From the NCBI RefSeq assembly GCF_000331105.1, contig NC_020054.1:6585815-6649814 (forward strand): DNA of 64,000 nucleotides, written 5' to 3'. The DNA is from Fibrella aestuarina BUZ 2. GTDB taxonomy: Bacteria > Bacteroidota > Bacteroidia > Cytophagales > Spirosomataceae. Position numbers and translations under genes: made by a program. Positions 54,458 to 63,379 of this stretch are shown here, in pieces (position 1 is the first letter of the stretch; every line of letters starts with the position of its first letter). The notes beneath the pieces were generated by a model. The model did not search any database, was not told the DNA's origin, and saw nothing but the letters and a program-made list of their open reading frames with translations.

Positions 54458-55957
54458 ATGGGAATTCGTTCAGTCTTCAGTAAACCACTGGCCCGTTGGG
54501 TACGTATGCGGCAGCAGGCGTGGCGCGAGCAACCCGGTGAGGCTCAGCAGCGTTGGCTACAACACCTGATCAAACGCGCCGCCACGACCCAGTTCGGCCG
54601 CGACCACCATTTTGCCGACATCCGCACCGCCGCCGATTTCCGACAGGCGGTGCCCATCCGGGATTATGAGGCGCTGAAGCCCTACATCGAACGCGTTACC
54701 GACGGGCAACCTGATATTTTGTGGCCCGGCAAACCAGCTTATTTCGCCAAGACATCGGGCACCACGTCGGGGACGAAATACATCCCGCTTACGGCCGAGT
54801 CGCTGCCCAACCACATCAACTCGGCCCGTGATGCGCTGCTGTGTTATGTGGAAGAAACCGGCAATTCGGCGTTTCTGGACAAGAAACTCATCTTCCTCTC
54901 GGGCAGTCCCGAACTCGATCAGAAAGCGGGTATCTACACCGGGCGGCTATCGGGCATCGTCAATCACCACGTCCCGGCCTACCTACGTTCCAATCAGCTC
55001 CCTTCTTACGACACCAACACCATCGACGACTGGGAAACTAAACTCGACCGCATCATCGACGAAACCATTGATCAGCCGATGTCGCTGATTTCGGGGATTC
55101 CGCCCTGGGTGCAGATGTACTTCGACCGGATTCAGGCGCGCACCGGCAAAGCCATCAAAGATGTGTTTCCCGATTTTTCGGTCTTCGTGTACGGCGGCGT
55201 CAACTTCGAACCGTACCGCGCCCGGCTGTTTGAGAGCATCAGCAAGCGCATCGACAGCATCGAAACGTACCCAGCCTCGGAGGGATTCATCGCCTATCAG
55301 GATACGCAGGACGCCGAAGGACTGCTGCTGCTGGCCGACAGCGGCATTTTCTTTGAGTTCGTGCCTGCCGACGAATATTTCTCGGAAAACCCGCGCCGCC
55401 TGACCATCGACGAGGTGGAACTGGGGAAAAATTACGCCGTGATCATCAACAACAACGCCGGCCTGTGGGGCTACTCGCTGGGCGACACGGTGAAGTTTGT
55501 GAGCTGTAACCCGCACCGCCTGCTCGTAACTGGGCGGATCAAGCATTTTATCTCGGCCTTTGGCGAACACGTCATCGGCGAAGAAGTCGAGAAGGCGCTC
55601 CAATACGCCATGCAGCAGCAGCCCGGCACCGAAGTCGTCGAGTTTACGGTGGCCCCAATGGTATCGCCCACCGAAGGCCTACCCTACCATGAATGGCTGA
55701 TCGAGTTTGCTCAGCCGCCCAGAGATGCGGTCCGTTTCGCCACCGATCTCAACACGCGCCTGGCGGAGTTGAACGTGTATTACGAAGACCTGATGACGGG
55801 CGCCATTCTGCGCCCGCTTGTGCTCACCCCCCTGCCACGCGGCGCGTTCCAGCAGTTTATGAAAAGCCAGGGCAAGCTGGGTGGGCAGAATAAAGTCCCC
55901 CGCCTCAGCAACGACCGCGCGCTGGCCGACGGGCTATTGGCAATCCAGCCGAGCTAA
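54458..55957 (+). CDS. GH3-family acyl-acid amido synthetase-like protein
   Basis: A 499-residue adenylate-forming enzyme of the GH3 family, best known from plant hormone conjugation and widespread in Bacteroidetes. Motifs: AKTSGTTSGTKYIPLT (ATP-binding P-loop-like motif I, ~105), VYGGVNFEPYRA (motif with the YGxTE-like role), ETYPASEGFIAYQD (motif II), and YSLGDTVKFV plus GRIKHFISAFGEHV (GD and hinge motif III). It would couple a carboxylic acid to an amino acid through an acyl-AMP; the substrates in bacteria are unknown. The ATG at 54458 starts the family N-terminus (MGIRSVFSKPLARWV); an earlier in-frame ATG at 54356 would include the promoter. Confidence 0.92.
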   Translation: MGIRSVFSKPLARWVRMRQQAWREQPGEAQQRWLQHLIKRAATTQFGRDHHFADIRTAADFRQAVPIRDYEALKPYIERVTDGQPDILWPGKPAYFAKTSGTTSGTKYIPLTAESLPNHINSARDALLCYVEETGNSAFLDKKLIFLSGSPELDQKAGIYTGRLSGIVNHHVPAYLRSNQLPSYDTNTIDDWETKLDRIIDETIDQPMSLISGIPPWVQMYFDRIQARTGKAIKDVFPDFSVFVYGGVNFEPYRARLFESISKRIDSIETYPASEGFIAYQDTQDAEGLLLLADSGIFFEFVPADEYFSENPRRLTIDEVELGKNYAVIINNNAGLWGYSLGDTVKFVSCNPHRLLVTGRIKHFISAFGEHVIGEEVEKALQYAMQQQPGTEVVEFTVAPMVSPTEGLPYHEWLIEFAQPPRDAVRFATDLNTRLAELNVYYEDLMTGAILRPLVLTPLPRGAFQQFMKSQGKLGGQNKVPRLSNDRALADGLLAIQPS

Positions 55958-55968
55958 TCGACTGGCGA

Positions 55969-56964
55969 TCAATAGCCGTAATCTTTGATCGGCTTAATGT
56001 CGTAATAAGCGCGAATCTCTTCGATGGGGGGCGTTTTGAGGGGCCGGACCACGCGGAATCCGCAGAACGAGGCCGAGGTCATCCACCAGTCCGATTTGGG
56101 ACTTTGCGGGTCGATCACCTTCCAGGCCGGGTCAGAGGGCGTGCGGGCAGCCGAGCGCAGAATGGCCGGGTCGTCGTCCCACGAGCCACCACGTACGCTG
56201 TTGGGGTACAGCTTGGTGCGGGGCGCGTACGCCTCGTTGACAGTCCCTTTCGCCACTTTGGCGTAATAATCGGCCACGTATTCATCCTGAGTCCACTCCA
56301 TCACGTTGCCATGCATATCGTGCAGGCCGAATTTGTTCGGCTTTTTGGTGCCGATCTTTTTGTAGCTACCAGCGCTATTACCCTTATAAACAGCATATTG
56401 CCCCAGCAGCTTCATGTCGGCCCCAAAGGAATAAGGCGTAGTGCTCCCCGCCCGGCAGGCATATTCCCATTCAGCCTCGGTGGGCAATCGGTAAAACAGT
56501 CCCGTCTTGTCGTAGAGCCAGGCACAAAACTTGACCGCGGCGTAGTGCGTCATGTTGATGGCCGGATAGCCCGACCGCCCCATGCCGAACGACATATCCA
56601 CATAGGATGGACTCGGCCGGGTAGTGGCATCGGTTTTGCTCAGGTCTGCCCCGTCGGGGTAGCGGGCCGCCATCGCTTTCTCGATGGTTTTGGTGGTAAA
56701 CAAATCGTAGATGTCCCAGACCACTTCGAACTTGCCCATCCAGAACGGTTCGATCGTCACCTTATGCTGCGGTCCTTCATCGGCTTTCCGGCCTTTCTCG
56801 GTGGCGGGGCTACCCATCAGGTACGTGCCGCCGGGGATAGCTACCATCGGGTACGTCTGGTTGCTACCGGTGATGATTTGGGTATACGACGCAAAATCGG
56901 TCGATTGAGCGGTTACCTGTTGAAGGGTCAGTGTATAAAAGAAGAAAGCGAAAAGGCGTTTCAT
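55969..56964 (-). CDS. SUMF1/formylglycine-generating-enzyme-fold exported protein
   Basis: A 331-residue exported protein (signal MKRLFAFFFYTLTLQQVTAQ) with the SUMF1/FGE-sulfatase fold. Motifs: VAIPGGTYLMGSP (start of the fold), GPQHKVTIEPFWMGKFEVVWDIY, YPAINMTHYAAVKFCAWLYDKTG, RLPTEAEWEYACRAG, FGLHDMHGNVMEW, SVRGGSWDDD and FCGFRVVRP. The conserved WxEWC copper-cysteine pair of true formylglycine enzymes is not evident at the expected places, so it is probably a non-enzymatic or differently acting family member. It lacks a lipobox, unlike the gliding lipoproteins GldJ/GldK of the same fold. Confidence 0.88.
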   Translation of the reverse strand: MKRLFAFFFYTLTLQQVTAQSTDFASYTQIITGSNQTYPMVAIPGGTYLMGSPATEKGRKADEGPQHKVTIEPFWMGKFEVVWDIYDLFTTKTIEKAMAARYPDGADLSKTDATTRPSPSYVDMSFGMGRSGYPAINMTHYAAVKFCAWLYDKTGLFYRLPTEAEWEYACRAGSTTPYSFGADMKLLGQYAVYKGNSAGSYKKIGTKKPNKFGLHDMHGNVMEWTQDEYVADYYAKVAKGTVNEAYAPRTKLYPNSVRGGSWDDDPAILRSAARTPSDPAWKVIDPQSPKSDWWMTSASFCGFRVVRPLKTPPIEEIRAYYDIKPIKDYGY

Positions 56965-57133
56965 GCGGCAATGATTATCGGACACTAGTTCGTTGAGGGA
57001 AGACACGGCACAGGCTGAATTACCTCATCGAACGGACACTACGCTAATTTTGCTTATTTAATTACAATTTATTAACAGAATAATTGTATTATTAGCATAA
57101 ATTGCGCCTATTCACATCCAACCAACTAAGGCT

Positions 57134-57655
57134 ATGGCAAAATGTGTTTTTCTTGACCGAGACGGGGTCCTCAATGAAGACCGTACCGACTACGTGTATC
57201 GGGTCGAGGATTTTGTTATACCCGATGGCGTAGTCGAAGGGCTGCGGCAGTTGAAAGCGGCTGGCTATCTGCTCATTGTCATTACCAATCAAGCAGGCAT
57301 TGCCAAGGGCCTCTATACCCGCGACGACGTGATGCGCTGCCACAACTACCTGCAGGAACAGTGCGGCCACCTCATCGACGACATCTATTACAGCCCCCAC
57401 CATCCCGACTACGACACGCGCTCGCTCACCCGCAAGCCCGATTCGCTGCTGCTCGAAAAAGCGATTGCCAAGTATAATATCGACGTTAATCAGTCGTGGA
57501 TGATCGGCGACGCCCCGCGTGATATGTATGCCGGCAAGCGCGTCGGGGTTCGTACTGTGCATGTGCGGCACACGCCCACTCAACCCGCCGTTGGCGATTG
57601 GGAAGCGCAAAGCCTGCTCGACGCGTCGAAGCGCGTGGTGGATACGGCATCGTAG
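57134..57655 (+). CDS. GmhB/HisB-N-type HAD phosphatase lacking the zinc loop cysteines
   Basis: A 173-residue HAD-IIIA phosphatase. Motif I is CVFLDRDGVLNED (nucleophile and acid Asp), motif II VITNQAGIAKG, motif III Lys within TRKPD, and motif IV WMIGDAPRDMYAG. It resembles D-glycero-D-manno-heptose-1,7-bisphosphate 7-phosphatase. In E. coli GmhB the loop before RKP carries zinc cysteines (CPHHP...CxCRKP); here it reads SPHHPDYDTRSLTRKPD with no cysteine, so no zinc site. The active site is intact, so it is probably a sugar-phosphate phosphatase of uncertain substrate. An AT-rich region precedes it. It is convergent with the TlpA-like gene. Confidence 0.88.
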   Translation: MAKCVFLDRDGVLNEDRTDYVYRVEDFVIPDGVVEGLRQLKAAGYLLIVITNQAGIAKGLYTRDDVMRCHNYLQEQCGHLIDDIYYSPHHPDYDTRSLTRKPDSLLLEKAIAKYNIDVNQSWMIGDAPRDMYAGKRVGVRTVHVRHTPTQPAVGDWEAQSLLDASKRVVDTAS

Positions 57656-57702
57656 AGCCCAAACCGTGCACGGTCTGCCTGCCGCTGCGGGCTCTACGGA
57701 TT
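57652..57702. terminator. bidirectional stem between the HAD and TlpA-like genes
   Basis: GTAGAGCCC pairs with GGGCTCTAC around a ~30-base centre that holds a smaller ACCGTGCACGGT palindrome. It lies exactly between two convergent stops; a weak T-run on either side makes termination plausible rather than certain. Confidence 0.55.
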
Positions 57703-57704
57703 CC

Positions 57705-58967
57705 CTATTCCTGCTCCAACTTATCCACTAGCCGGTTGAATTCGGCTACGTATTCGTCGTAATAAGCGCCGGTGCCGGGGCCTGAGAAGCCGGTATGGAT
57801 GTGGCGCACCTGCCCTTTTTTATCCAGAAAAATTGTCGTCGGGAAGGCCACCACCCGGTTGAGGGCCGGTAAGGCTTTTGACGCTTCGGCCTTGTCGTTG
57901 GTGCCAGCCAGCAAAACGGGGTACGTCACCCCGAACCGCTCGGCCATCCGCTTGATTTTCGGCCCCGACTCCGTCAGATCAGCCGTTTTTTCAAACGCCA
58001 GCCCAACCACTTCAACCTTTCGGCTGCGATTCTTGGCGTACCAAGGCGCCAGGAATCGGGTTTCGTCCATGCAGTTAGGGCACCACGTACCCAGAATCTG
58101 CACCACGGTCACCTTACCCTTGAAGCGGGGGTCGTTCAGCGACAGAATCTTACCCTGCGCATCGGGAAACGTAAACATAAAGGCCTGACCCGGTTTCACA
58201 AACGTCAGTTTGCCCGGATCGGGCAGGGCGGCATTGGGTTCAAGGCGAGCCGTCCAGGTTTCGCGGTAGGTTGGCCCCGAATGAAACACGCCCGTCATGG
58301 TCTGCTCGGCACTGGCCTGGGGCTTCGTCAATTTGGCTTTGAACAGAAACGCATGCGTGCCATCGAAACACGACAAAAACAGGCTGTCGCCAAAGACGTT
58401 GCCGGCCAGATAGCGGTAATCGCCGGTGGGTGTCAGGAACGTACCTGACACGGTGCCGTTCTGCTGCGAAAACACCCCCACGGCAATGGTGGTATCGCCC
58501 TCGGTAGCCCGGAAGAGCGTCTGCCATTTGCCCGTCACGGTTCGCGACGCCGACTGCCCCGCCGACGTACCTGAGCGCGGCGCAAACCGAAAAGCCTGCC
58601 CAAACTGCGCCGTAAACGGCACGATCTGGTACTGATTGCCGGTGCGGCGTTTCCGCCAGACGCCCGTCATCCGGTCACCGTTTACGCGACCCACCAGTTC
58701 CGATTCAAACACCAACATGGGGATGTGGAGCGAATCGTTCTGAACGTAGGCCTCGTCCATAGCCAGCCGTTCGGTGCCGTTGATGGCATGAACCGTGTAT
58801 CGGCCCGCCTCCGCGGCGGGTTGAATGTCGAGCCCAAAGGGCAACTCGCCGCCACTGGTTTGCAGCGTGGCGCGCCAGGTGCCGGTTTTCAGCGCTGGAG
58901 CCGACTGGCAATTCACCAAAAGAGGCACAAGAAAGAAAAACGTCAGGTAGCTGAATCGGAAAGTCAT
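57705..58967 (-). CDS. exported TlpA-like thioredoxin-fold protein
   Basis: A 420-residue exported protein (signal MTFRFSYLTFFFLVPLLVNC; Cys20 could also be lipidated). The first ~270 residues form beta-rich modules with paired patterns such as KTGTWRATLQTSGGELPFGLD and GKWQTLFRATEGDTTIAVGVF, a repeated domain of unknown role. The C-terminal ~150 residues are TlpA/AhpC-type thioredoxin with GTWCPNCMDE at ~297 (CxxC), and VAFPTTIFLDKKGQVRHIHTGFSGPG carrying the cis-Pro motif. It reduces disulfides in the periplasm. The combination of lipocalin-like repeats with a TlpA domain is frequent in Bacteroidetes. Confidence 0.92.
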   Translation of the reverse strand: MTFRFSYLTFFFLVPLLVNCQSAPALKTGTWRATLQTSGGELPFGLDIQPAAEAGRYTVHAINGTERLAMDEAYVQNDSLHIPMLVFESELVGRVNGDRMTGVWRKRRTGNQYQIVPFTAQFGQAFRFAPRSGTSAGQSASRTVTGKWQTLFRATEGDTTIAVGVFSQQNGTVSGTFLTPTGDYRYLAGNVFGDSLFLSCFDGTHAFLFKAKLTKPQASAEQTMTGVFHSGPTYRETWTARLEPNAALPDPGKLTFVKPGQAFMFTFPDAQGKILSLNDPRFKGKVTVVQILGTWCPNCMDETRFLAPWYAKNRSRKVEVVGLAFEKTADLTESGPKIKRMAERFGVTYPVLLAGTNDKAEASKALPALNRVVAFPTTIFLDKKGQVRHIHTGFSGPGTGAYYDEYVAEFNRLVDKLEQE

Positions 58968-59122
58968 GCGTCGATGGCGGTGGCACAGAGCCGTTTTGCA
59001 GTTCGGAATAGCAACGCAGAAAGGCCATTCGCTCGTTCCTGCCCCTGCTGATCGGAAATCGATTAAACCTTGCCGACCTGTAACTGTCCTTAGTCATCAA
59101 TCATACTGTTAACGAATCATTT

Positions 59123-59638
59123 ATGAAAACGATAGCTACTTTGCTGCTGCTGACCATTTGTCTGGGTTGTGCAACGACCCGATTCAACACCAATACGGAT
59201 CGCGGTACGTTGCCTGAGTTTAGCCGGATTTTGGTGGTATCGAAAGTGCCGCTACAGAAGCGGGACTATATTTTCCAGTACCTCACCGCTTTCCCGATCG
59301 AGTACGAAGTCTGCGCCATTGAAGCCAGCGTATTGGCGTTCGGCAACCCAGATTCTCTGGTTCGGGAAAAGATAAAGCAGTGTGACAGTCAGGTTATGCT
59401 GACCATCCAGCCTTATAATGACTTTGTATCGGGTACGGGGAAATATGCCACGGGGTACAGCGAATTTCTAGTTGAGATGACCGACCTCGCCACGAACAAA
59501 CCCTTCTGGAAGTCGATTGCCGTCACTGCCGGAGGCAGTTGGCCCAACGTTGGGGAAACGGTAAGGCAACTTCGTCGGGACGGCGTCATTACGGGCAGTC
59601 TACGAGCAGCGGACGTGATGACACCGGCCTCACGCTAA
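59123..59638 (+). CDS. lipoprotein of unknown function
   Basis: A 171-residue lipoprotein: MKTIATLLLLTICLGCATT with Cys16 as the lipidation site. The mature part has a Rossmann-like alternation (SRILVVSKVPLQKRDYIFQYL, then VCAIEASVLAFGNPDSLVREKIKQCDSQVMLTIQPYND) and a final strand VEMTDLATNKPFWKSIAVTAGGS, as in small periplasmic proteins of the DUF4136/LPP type. Family identity is not certain. It lies immediately upstream of rsmH where mraZ stands in most bacteria; the division operon begins afresh at its own promoter (59667). Confidence 0.78.
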   Translation: MKTIATLLLLTICLGCATTRFNTNTDRGTLPEFSRILVVSKVPLQKRDYIFQYLTAFPIEYEVCAIEASVLAFGNPDSLVREKIKQCDSQVMLTIQPYNDFVSGTGKYATGYSEFLVEMTDLATNKPFWKSIAVTAGGSWPNVGETVRQLRRDGVITGSLRAADVMTPASR

Positions 59639-59666
59639 TTTCCGTTCGCCATTCGGCCAGTTTCGT

Positions 59667-59674
59667 TAAGTTTG
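59667..59674 (+). promoter_or_regulatory. -7 element of the rsmH-ftsL-ftsI operon
   Basis: TAAGTTTG matches TAnnTTTG, 33 bases upstream of the rsmH ATG and 29 bases after the preceding stop. Confidence 0.6.
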
Positions 59675-59706
59675 TGTAGGGCTTTTGTTGCCCACCCTGC
59701 CCACAA

Positions 59707-60642
59707 ATGACGACGGACTACCACCAGCCCGTGATGCTGGCTGAATGTATAGACGGCCTTGCGCTGAAACCCAACGGCATCTACGTCGACGTGACGTTTG
59801 GTGGCGGCGGACACAGCCGGGCTATTCTCGATGAACTGGGCCCCGGCGCCCGCCTCCTGGCTTTCGATCAGGACCCCGATGCGCGCGCCAATGCCGCTGC
59901 CCTTAACGATCCCCGCCTGACCTTCATTGCGGCTAATTTCCGCAACCTCAAACGGTATCTGCGCTTGTATGGCGTGAAACAGGTCGACGGCATCTTGGCC
60001 GATCTGGGTATTTCGTCGCACCAGATCGACACGCCCGAACGCGGTTTCTCGACCCGCTTCGAGGCCGACCTCGACATGCGCATGAACCAGCAGGGCGACC
60101 TCACGGCGCGGCAGGTGGTGAACACGTACCCAGAGGCTGATCTGCACCGGATTCTGGGCATGTATGGCGAACTGACCAACGCCCGCACGGCTGCCAATGC
60201 CATCACGTCGGCCCGCGCCAATCAGCCACTCAACACAATCAACGACCTTAAAGAAGCCCTCAAACGCTGTGCGCCACGGGGCAAGGAGAACAAGTATTTC
60301 GCGCAGGTCTTCCAGGCGCTTCGCATTGAAGTCAACGATGAGTTGAAAGTGCTGGAAGAGTTTTTGGAACAAGTGCCCGACCTGCTAGCGCCCAATGGCC
60401 GACTGGTGGTGATGAGCTACCACTCGCTCGAAGACCGGCTGGTGAAGAACTTCATCAACAAAGGCAAATTTTCGGGTGAGGTCGAGAAAGACCTATTTGG
60501 CAACGAGATCAAACCGCTGCACGGCGTTACGCGCAAACCCATCGAGGCCACGCCCGACGAAATTACCCGCAACCCCCGCGCCCGCAGCGCCAAGCTGAGA
60601 ATAGCGGAAAAAGCGGAGGACGGAGGAAAGCGAAAGGAATAG
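59707..60642 (+). CDS. rsmH: 16S rRNA (cytosine-1402-N4) methyltransferase
   Basis: A 311-residue RsmH (MraW), which methylates C1402 of 16S rRNA using S-adenosylmethionine. Motifs: HQPVMLAECIDGL, YVDVTFGGGGHSRAIL (AdoMet loop), DGILADLGISSHQIDTPERGFS (catalytic region), LDMRMNQ and FQALRIEVNDEL, then MSYHSLEDRLVKNF. It heads the division segment; mraZ is absent upstream. The family normally ends near RNPRARSAKLRIAEK; here ~10 extra codons (AEDGGKRKE) are encoded by the purine-rich arm of the repeat that fills the gap to ftsL. Confidence 0.96.
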   Translation: MTTDYHQPVMLAECIDGLALKPNGIYVDVTFGGGGHSRAILDELGPGARLLAFDQDPDARANAAALNDPRLTFIAANFRNLKRYLRLYGVKQVDGILADLGISSHQIDTPERGFSTRFEADLDMRMNQQGDLTARQVVNTYPEADLHRILGMYGELTNARTAANAITSARANQPLNTINDLKEALKRCAPRGKENKYFAQVFQALRIEVNDELKVLEEFLEQVPDLLAPNGRLVVMSYHSLEDRLVKNFINKGKFSGEVEKDLFGNEIKPLHGVTRKPIEATPDEITRNPRARSAKLRIAEKAEDGGKRKE

Positions 60643-60692
60643 CCCTTTCTCGCCTTCTTTCATTCTCCTCCCTTTCCTTCATCCCCCTTCCT
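60600..60692. repeat. purine/pyrimidine-armed repeat spanning the rsmH 3' end and the ftsL gap
   Basis: The left arm (GGAAAAAGCGGAGGACGGAG, GAAAGCGAAAGG) is inside the rsmH reading frame. The right arm is a 50-base almost pure pyrimidine tract (CCTTTCTCGCC, TTCATTCTCCTCCCTTTCC) that reaches the ftsL start. Pairing is imperfect. Arm composition matches that of the four-helix-bundle element at 34168-34692. Confidence 0.65.
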
Positions 60693-61082
60693 ATGGCCCT
60701 CAACACCTTCAAACACCAGCCGCCGCCCAAGCCGGTGCGCCGCAAACGGAAGCCCAACCGCATTGCCACGTGGATCAATGAGGTGATTGGTTTCGACCGG
60801 CTGTTCGGCTCCGATAATGCCTGGCCGATTCGTAACATCAACCGCATTTTGTGGGTGACGTTGCTGCTGATGCTCTACATCGGCCTGAACCACAACGCCG
60901 AACGACTGGTACGGCGCATCCACCGCACCCGCACCGATGTCGACGAGTTGCGCGCGCAGGCGACCACGCTCGAAGCCGATCTGGCCCGTAGCAGCAAACA
61001 ATCGGAAATCAGCAAACGCGTCTACGCCGACAGCCTCGTCGACAGCCAAACGCCACCTATCAAATTAATTGTGAATGAGTAA
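60693..61082 (+). CDS. ftsL: FtsL-like division protein
   Basis: A 129-residue bitopic protein. A basic cytoplasmic N-terminus (KHQPPPKPVRRKRKPNRIATW) leads to one transmembrane segment (about 52-66, ILWVTLLLMLYIGL) and a leucine-zipper-like periplasmic coiled coil (about 72-110, RLVRRIHRTRTDVDELRAQATTLEADLARSSKQSEISKRV). Position between rsmH and ftsI and the FtsL_2 layout of Bacteroidetes identify it. It would act with FtsB/FtsQ at the septum to activate FtsI/FtsW. Confidence 0.88.
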   Translation: MALNTFKHQPPPKPVRRKRKPNRIATWINEVIGFDRLFGSDNAWPIRNINRILWVTLLLMLYIGLNHNAERLVRRIHRTRTDVDELRAQATTLEADLARSSKQSEISKRVYADSLVDSQTPPIKLIVNE

Positions 61083-61201
61083 TTTCAAATGAATGATGTA
61101 TGATGAATAATGTACAATGAATGGGCTATGAGTCAATCCGTTCGGCTAGCAAACCCAGTATACATTGTTCATTATACATTATTCATTCTCCACCCTCTCC
61201 C
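61083..61201. repeat. hairpin element filling the ftsL-ftsI gap
   Basis: Imperfect ~37-base arms: the left arm contains AATGAATGATGTATGATG and AATAATGTACAATGAATGGG, and the right arm contains CATTGTTCATTATACATT then ATTCATT. It shares the AATGAATAATGTACAATGAA word with the elements at 33393 and 52499. It covers the whole gap between two essential division genes. Confidence 0.88.
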
Positions 61202-63334
61202 ATGAACATCAAAGAAGAATTCCTGAACCGATCGCGGCACGCCTTCTTTGCACTGGTGTTGCTGGGCGTAGCGATCCTGGGTCGGCTGGTATACATGCAA
61301 TACTTTGCCACCTTCAAGAAGAAGGGCGAAACAGAAGCCAAACTCTGGAGCCAGCGCATCGAAGGCTTTCAGATCCGGCAGGATACGTTGCGGGCCAAAC
61401 GGGGCGACATCTACGCCCGCGATGGTAGTCTGCTGGCAACCTCGCTCCCAACCTACGAAGTGGGCATCGACCCGCGTGTGGCCAAGGAAGACTATTTCAA
61501 CGCCAAAGTCGATTCGCTGGGGCTGGTGATGTCGGCCATTTTTCGGGACAAATCGGCCCGCGAATACACCAGTCTGGTGCGGGCCGCGCGCCAATCGGGC
61601 CGAAAATACCTGCTGCTCAACCGGCGGCGGGTGTCGTTTCAGGAGCGGCAGGAGCTGTTGAAATGGCCTTTTTTCCGAAAAACCAAAAAGCTGTCGGCGC
61701 GGGGCGGTGGGCTGCGGGCCTATTACGAGCGCTACCACCCCTACGGGCAGATGGCCTTGCGAACGGTGGGCGACCTGAACCCGAAAAACGGACAGGGGCA
61801 AATGGGCCTCGAGGCCTCATTCCAGACCGCGCTGGCCGGTAAAAACGCCGTTGGGCTGGTCGAAGTACTGGCTGGCGGCGTGAAGAAGCCCGTCGACGAT
61901 GGCCCCGACATGAAACCCGAACCCGGCCTCGACCTGTACACGACGATCGACGTCAATTTTCAGGACATTGCCGAAACCGCGCTGAAAGGCGCGTTGGAGC
62001 GCTACAACGCCGACCGGGGCAGCGTAATCGTGATGGAGGTACAGACGGGCGAAATCCGGGCGTTGGCCAACCTCACCCGGCAAAACGGTGGGTACGTCGA
62101 AAACTTCAACCACGCGCTGGCGGGCCGCACCGATCCGGGTAGCACTTTCAAGCTGGCGACCATGATGGCCCTGCTGGAAGAAAAAGCCATCTGGCCCGGC
62201 AAGATGATTCACACCGGCGACCGGGCCGTGCGCTACCACGGCGTTGAAGTGGCCGACTCGAAAGGCGGCGCGTCAGGCAGCATTACGGCACAGCAGGTGT
62301 TTGAAAAGTCATCGAACGTGGGCATCCACATGATGATGGCGAGCTACTTCTACAGCCGTCCCGACCTGTATTGTCGCTACCTGCGGCAGTTCCGGCTCAA
62401 CAAACCCACGGGCATCCACATGCGCGGCGAGGCGCCCCCCGTTATGCGCAACCCCGACATGAAAGGCTGGAGCAAAACGTCGCTCACCTTCATGTCGTAC
62501 GGCTACGAAATGCAGCTGACGCCCCTGCAAATGCTGACGTTCTACAACGCGGTGGCCAACGATGGGCGCTGGGTACGTCCGATGCTGGTGAAACAGGTGA
62601 AACTGGCCGGTGAAGTCATCGAAGAGACCGCGCCCTATGTAGCGCCCGAACCGATTGCCAAACCCGAGACGATCCGGCTGGTGAAAAACATGCTTGAAGG
62701 GGTTGTTGACCACGGCACGGCCCGCAACATCCGAAACCCCAATTACAAGATCGCGGGGAAGACCGGCACCGCGCAGAAAATCGTCAACGGGCTTTACCAA
62801 AAAGGGCGGTACTATACGTCATTCATTGGCTATTTCCCCGCCGACCACCCCAAATACACGATCCTGACGATGGTGGATAACCCGCACGGCGAAAACGTCA
62901 ATCTGCTCTATGCGGGTAGCGTGTCGGCCCCCGTCTTTAAAGAAGTGGCCGACCGGATTTACAGCTACGACATCGACATCCACGCGCCCATGCGCCCGCG
63001 CCGTGCCGAGCGCCCCGCCCGGTTCAGCCCGCAACTGGCCAATGCCGGGTATGCCGAAGACCTCCACACGATCAGCACCGAACTGAACCTCGACAGTCAG
63101 CCCGCCGCCGAAGGCTGGGTACGTCGGCGCGAGGGGGGTAGCTGGCAGAGCGTACCGGCGCGGAAAGACCGCATCCCCGACGTACGCGGCCTCACCCTGC
63201 GCGACGCCCTGCCCCTGCTCGAAAACCGGGGGCTGCGCGTAGCCGTGCAGGGCCGGGGCAAAGTACAGGAGCAATCGCTTGAGCCAGGCATCGCACTCGC
63301 CAACAACCGGCAGATCGTACTGACGTTACAGTAA
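61202..63334 (+). CDS. ftsI: septal peptidoglycan transpeptidase FtsI (PBP3-type) with PASTA domain
   Basis: A 710-residue class B penicillin-binding protein that cross-links septal peptidoglycan. One N-terminal membrane helix (about 14-34, AFFALVLLGVAILGRLVYM), the dimerisation/pedestal region (about 50-260, with RGDIYARDGSLLATSLPTYEV), then the transpeptidase domain: GSTFKLAT (SxxK, Ser ~312), SSN (~369) and KTGTAQ (~519). A single C-terminal PASTA domain (about 658-710, IPDVRGLTLRDALPLLENRG) is typical of Bacteroidetes FtsI. The ATG at 61202 follows the repeat element immediately. The usual next genes murE and mraY do not follow. Confidence 0.96.
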   Translation: MNIKEEFLNRSRHAFFALVLLGVAILGRLVYMQYFATFKKKGETEAKLWSQRIEGFQIRQDTLRAKRGDIYARDGSLLATSLPTYEVGIDPRVAKEDYFNAKVDSLGLVMSAIFRDKSAREYTSLVRAARQSGRKYLLLNRRRVSFQERQELLKWPFFRKTKKLSARGGGLRAYYERYHPYGQMALRTVGDLNPKNGQGQMGLEASFQTALAGKNAVGLVEVLAGGVKKPVDDGPDMKPEPGLDLYTTIDVNFQDIAETALKGALERYNADRGSVIVMEVQTGEIRALANLTRQNGGYVENFNHALAGRTDPGSTFKLATMMALLEEKAIWPGKMIHTGDRAVRYHGVEVADSKGGASGSITAQQVFEKSSNVGIHMMMASYFYSRPDLYCRYLRQFRLNKPTGIHMRGEAPPVMRNPDMKGWSKTSLTFMSYGYEMQLTPLQMLTFYNAVANDGRWVRPMLVKQVKLAGEVIEETAPYVAPEPIAKPETIRLVKNMLEGVVDHGTARNIRNPNYKIAGKTGTAQKIVNGLYQKGRYYTSFIGYFPADHPKYTILTMVDNPHGENVNLLYAGSVSAPVFKEVADRIYSYDIDIHAPMRPRRAERPARFSPQLANAGYAEDLHTISTELNLDSQPAAEGWVRRREGGSWQSVPARKDRIPDVRGLTLRDALPLLENRGLRVAVQGRGKVQEQSLEPGIALANNRQIVLTLQ

Positions 63335-63367
63335 GGCCTGACGCAATCGATCTTGCCGATAAAGCCG

Positions 63368-63375
63368 TAATTTTG
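63368..63375 (+). promoter_or_regulatory. -7 element abutting the MNT gene start
   Basis: TAATTTTG matches TAnnTTTG and ends 4 bases before the ATG at 63380, implying a leaderless transcript. Confidence 0.6.
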
Positions 63376-63379
63376 GTTT

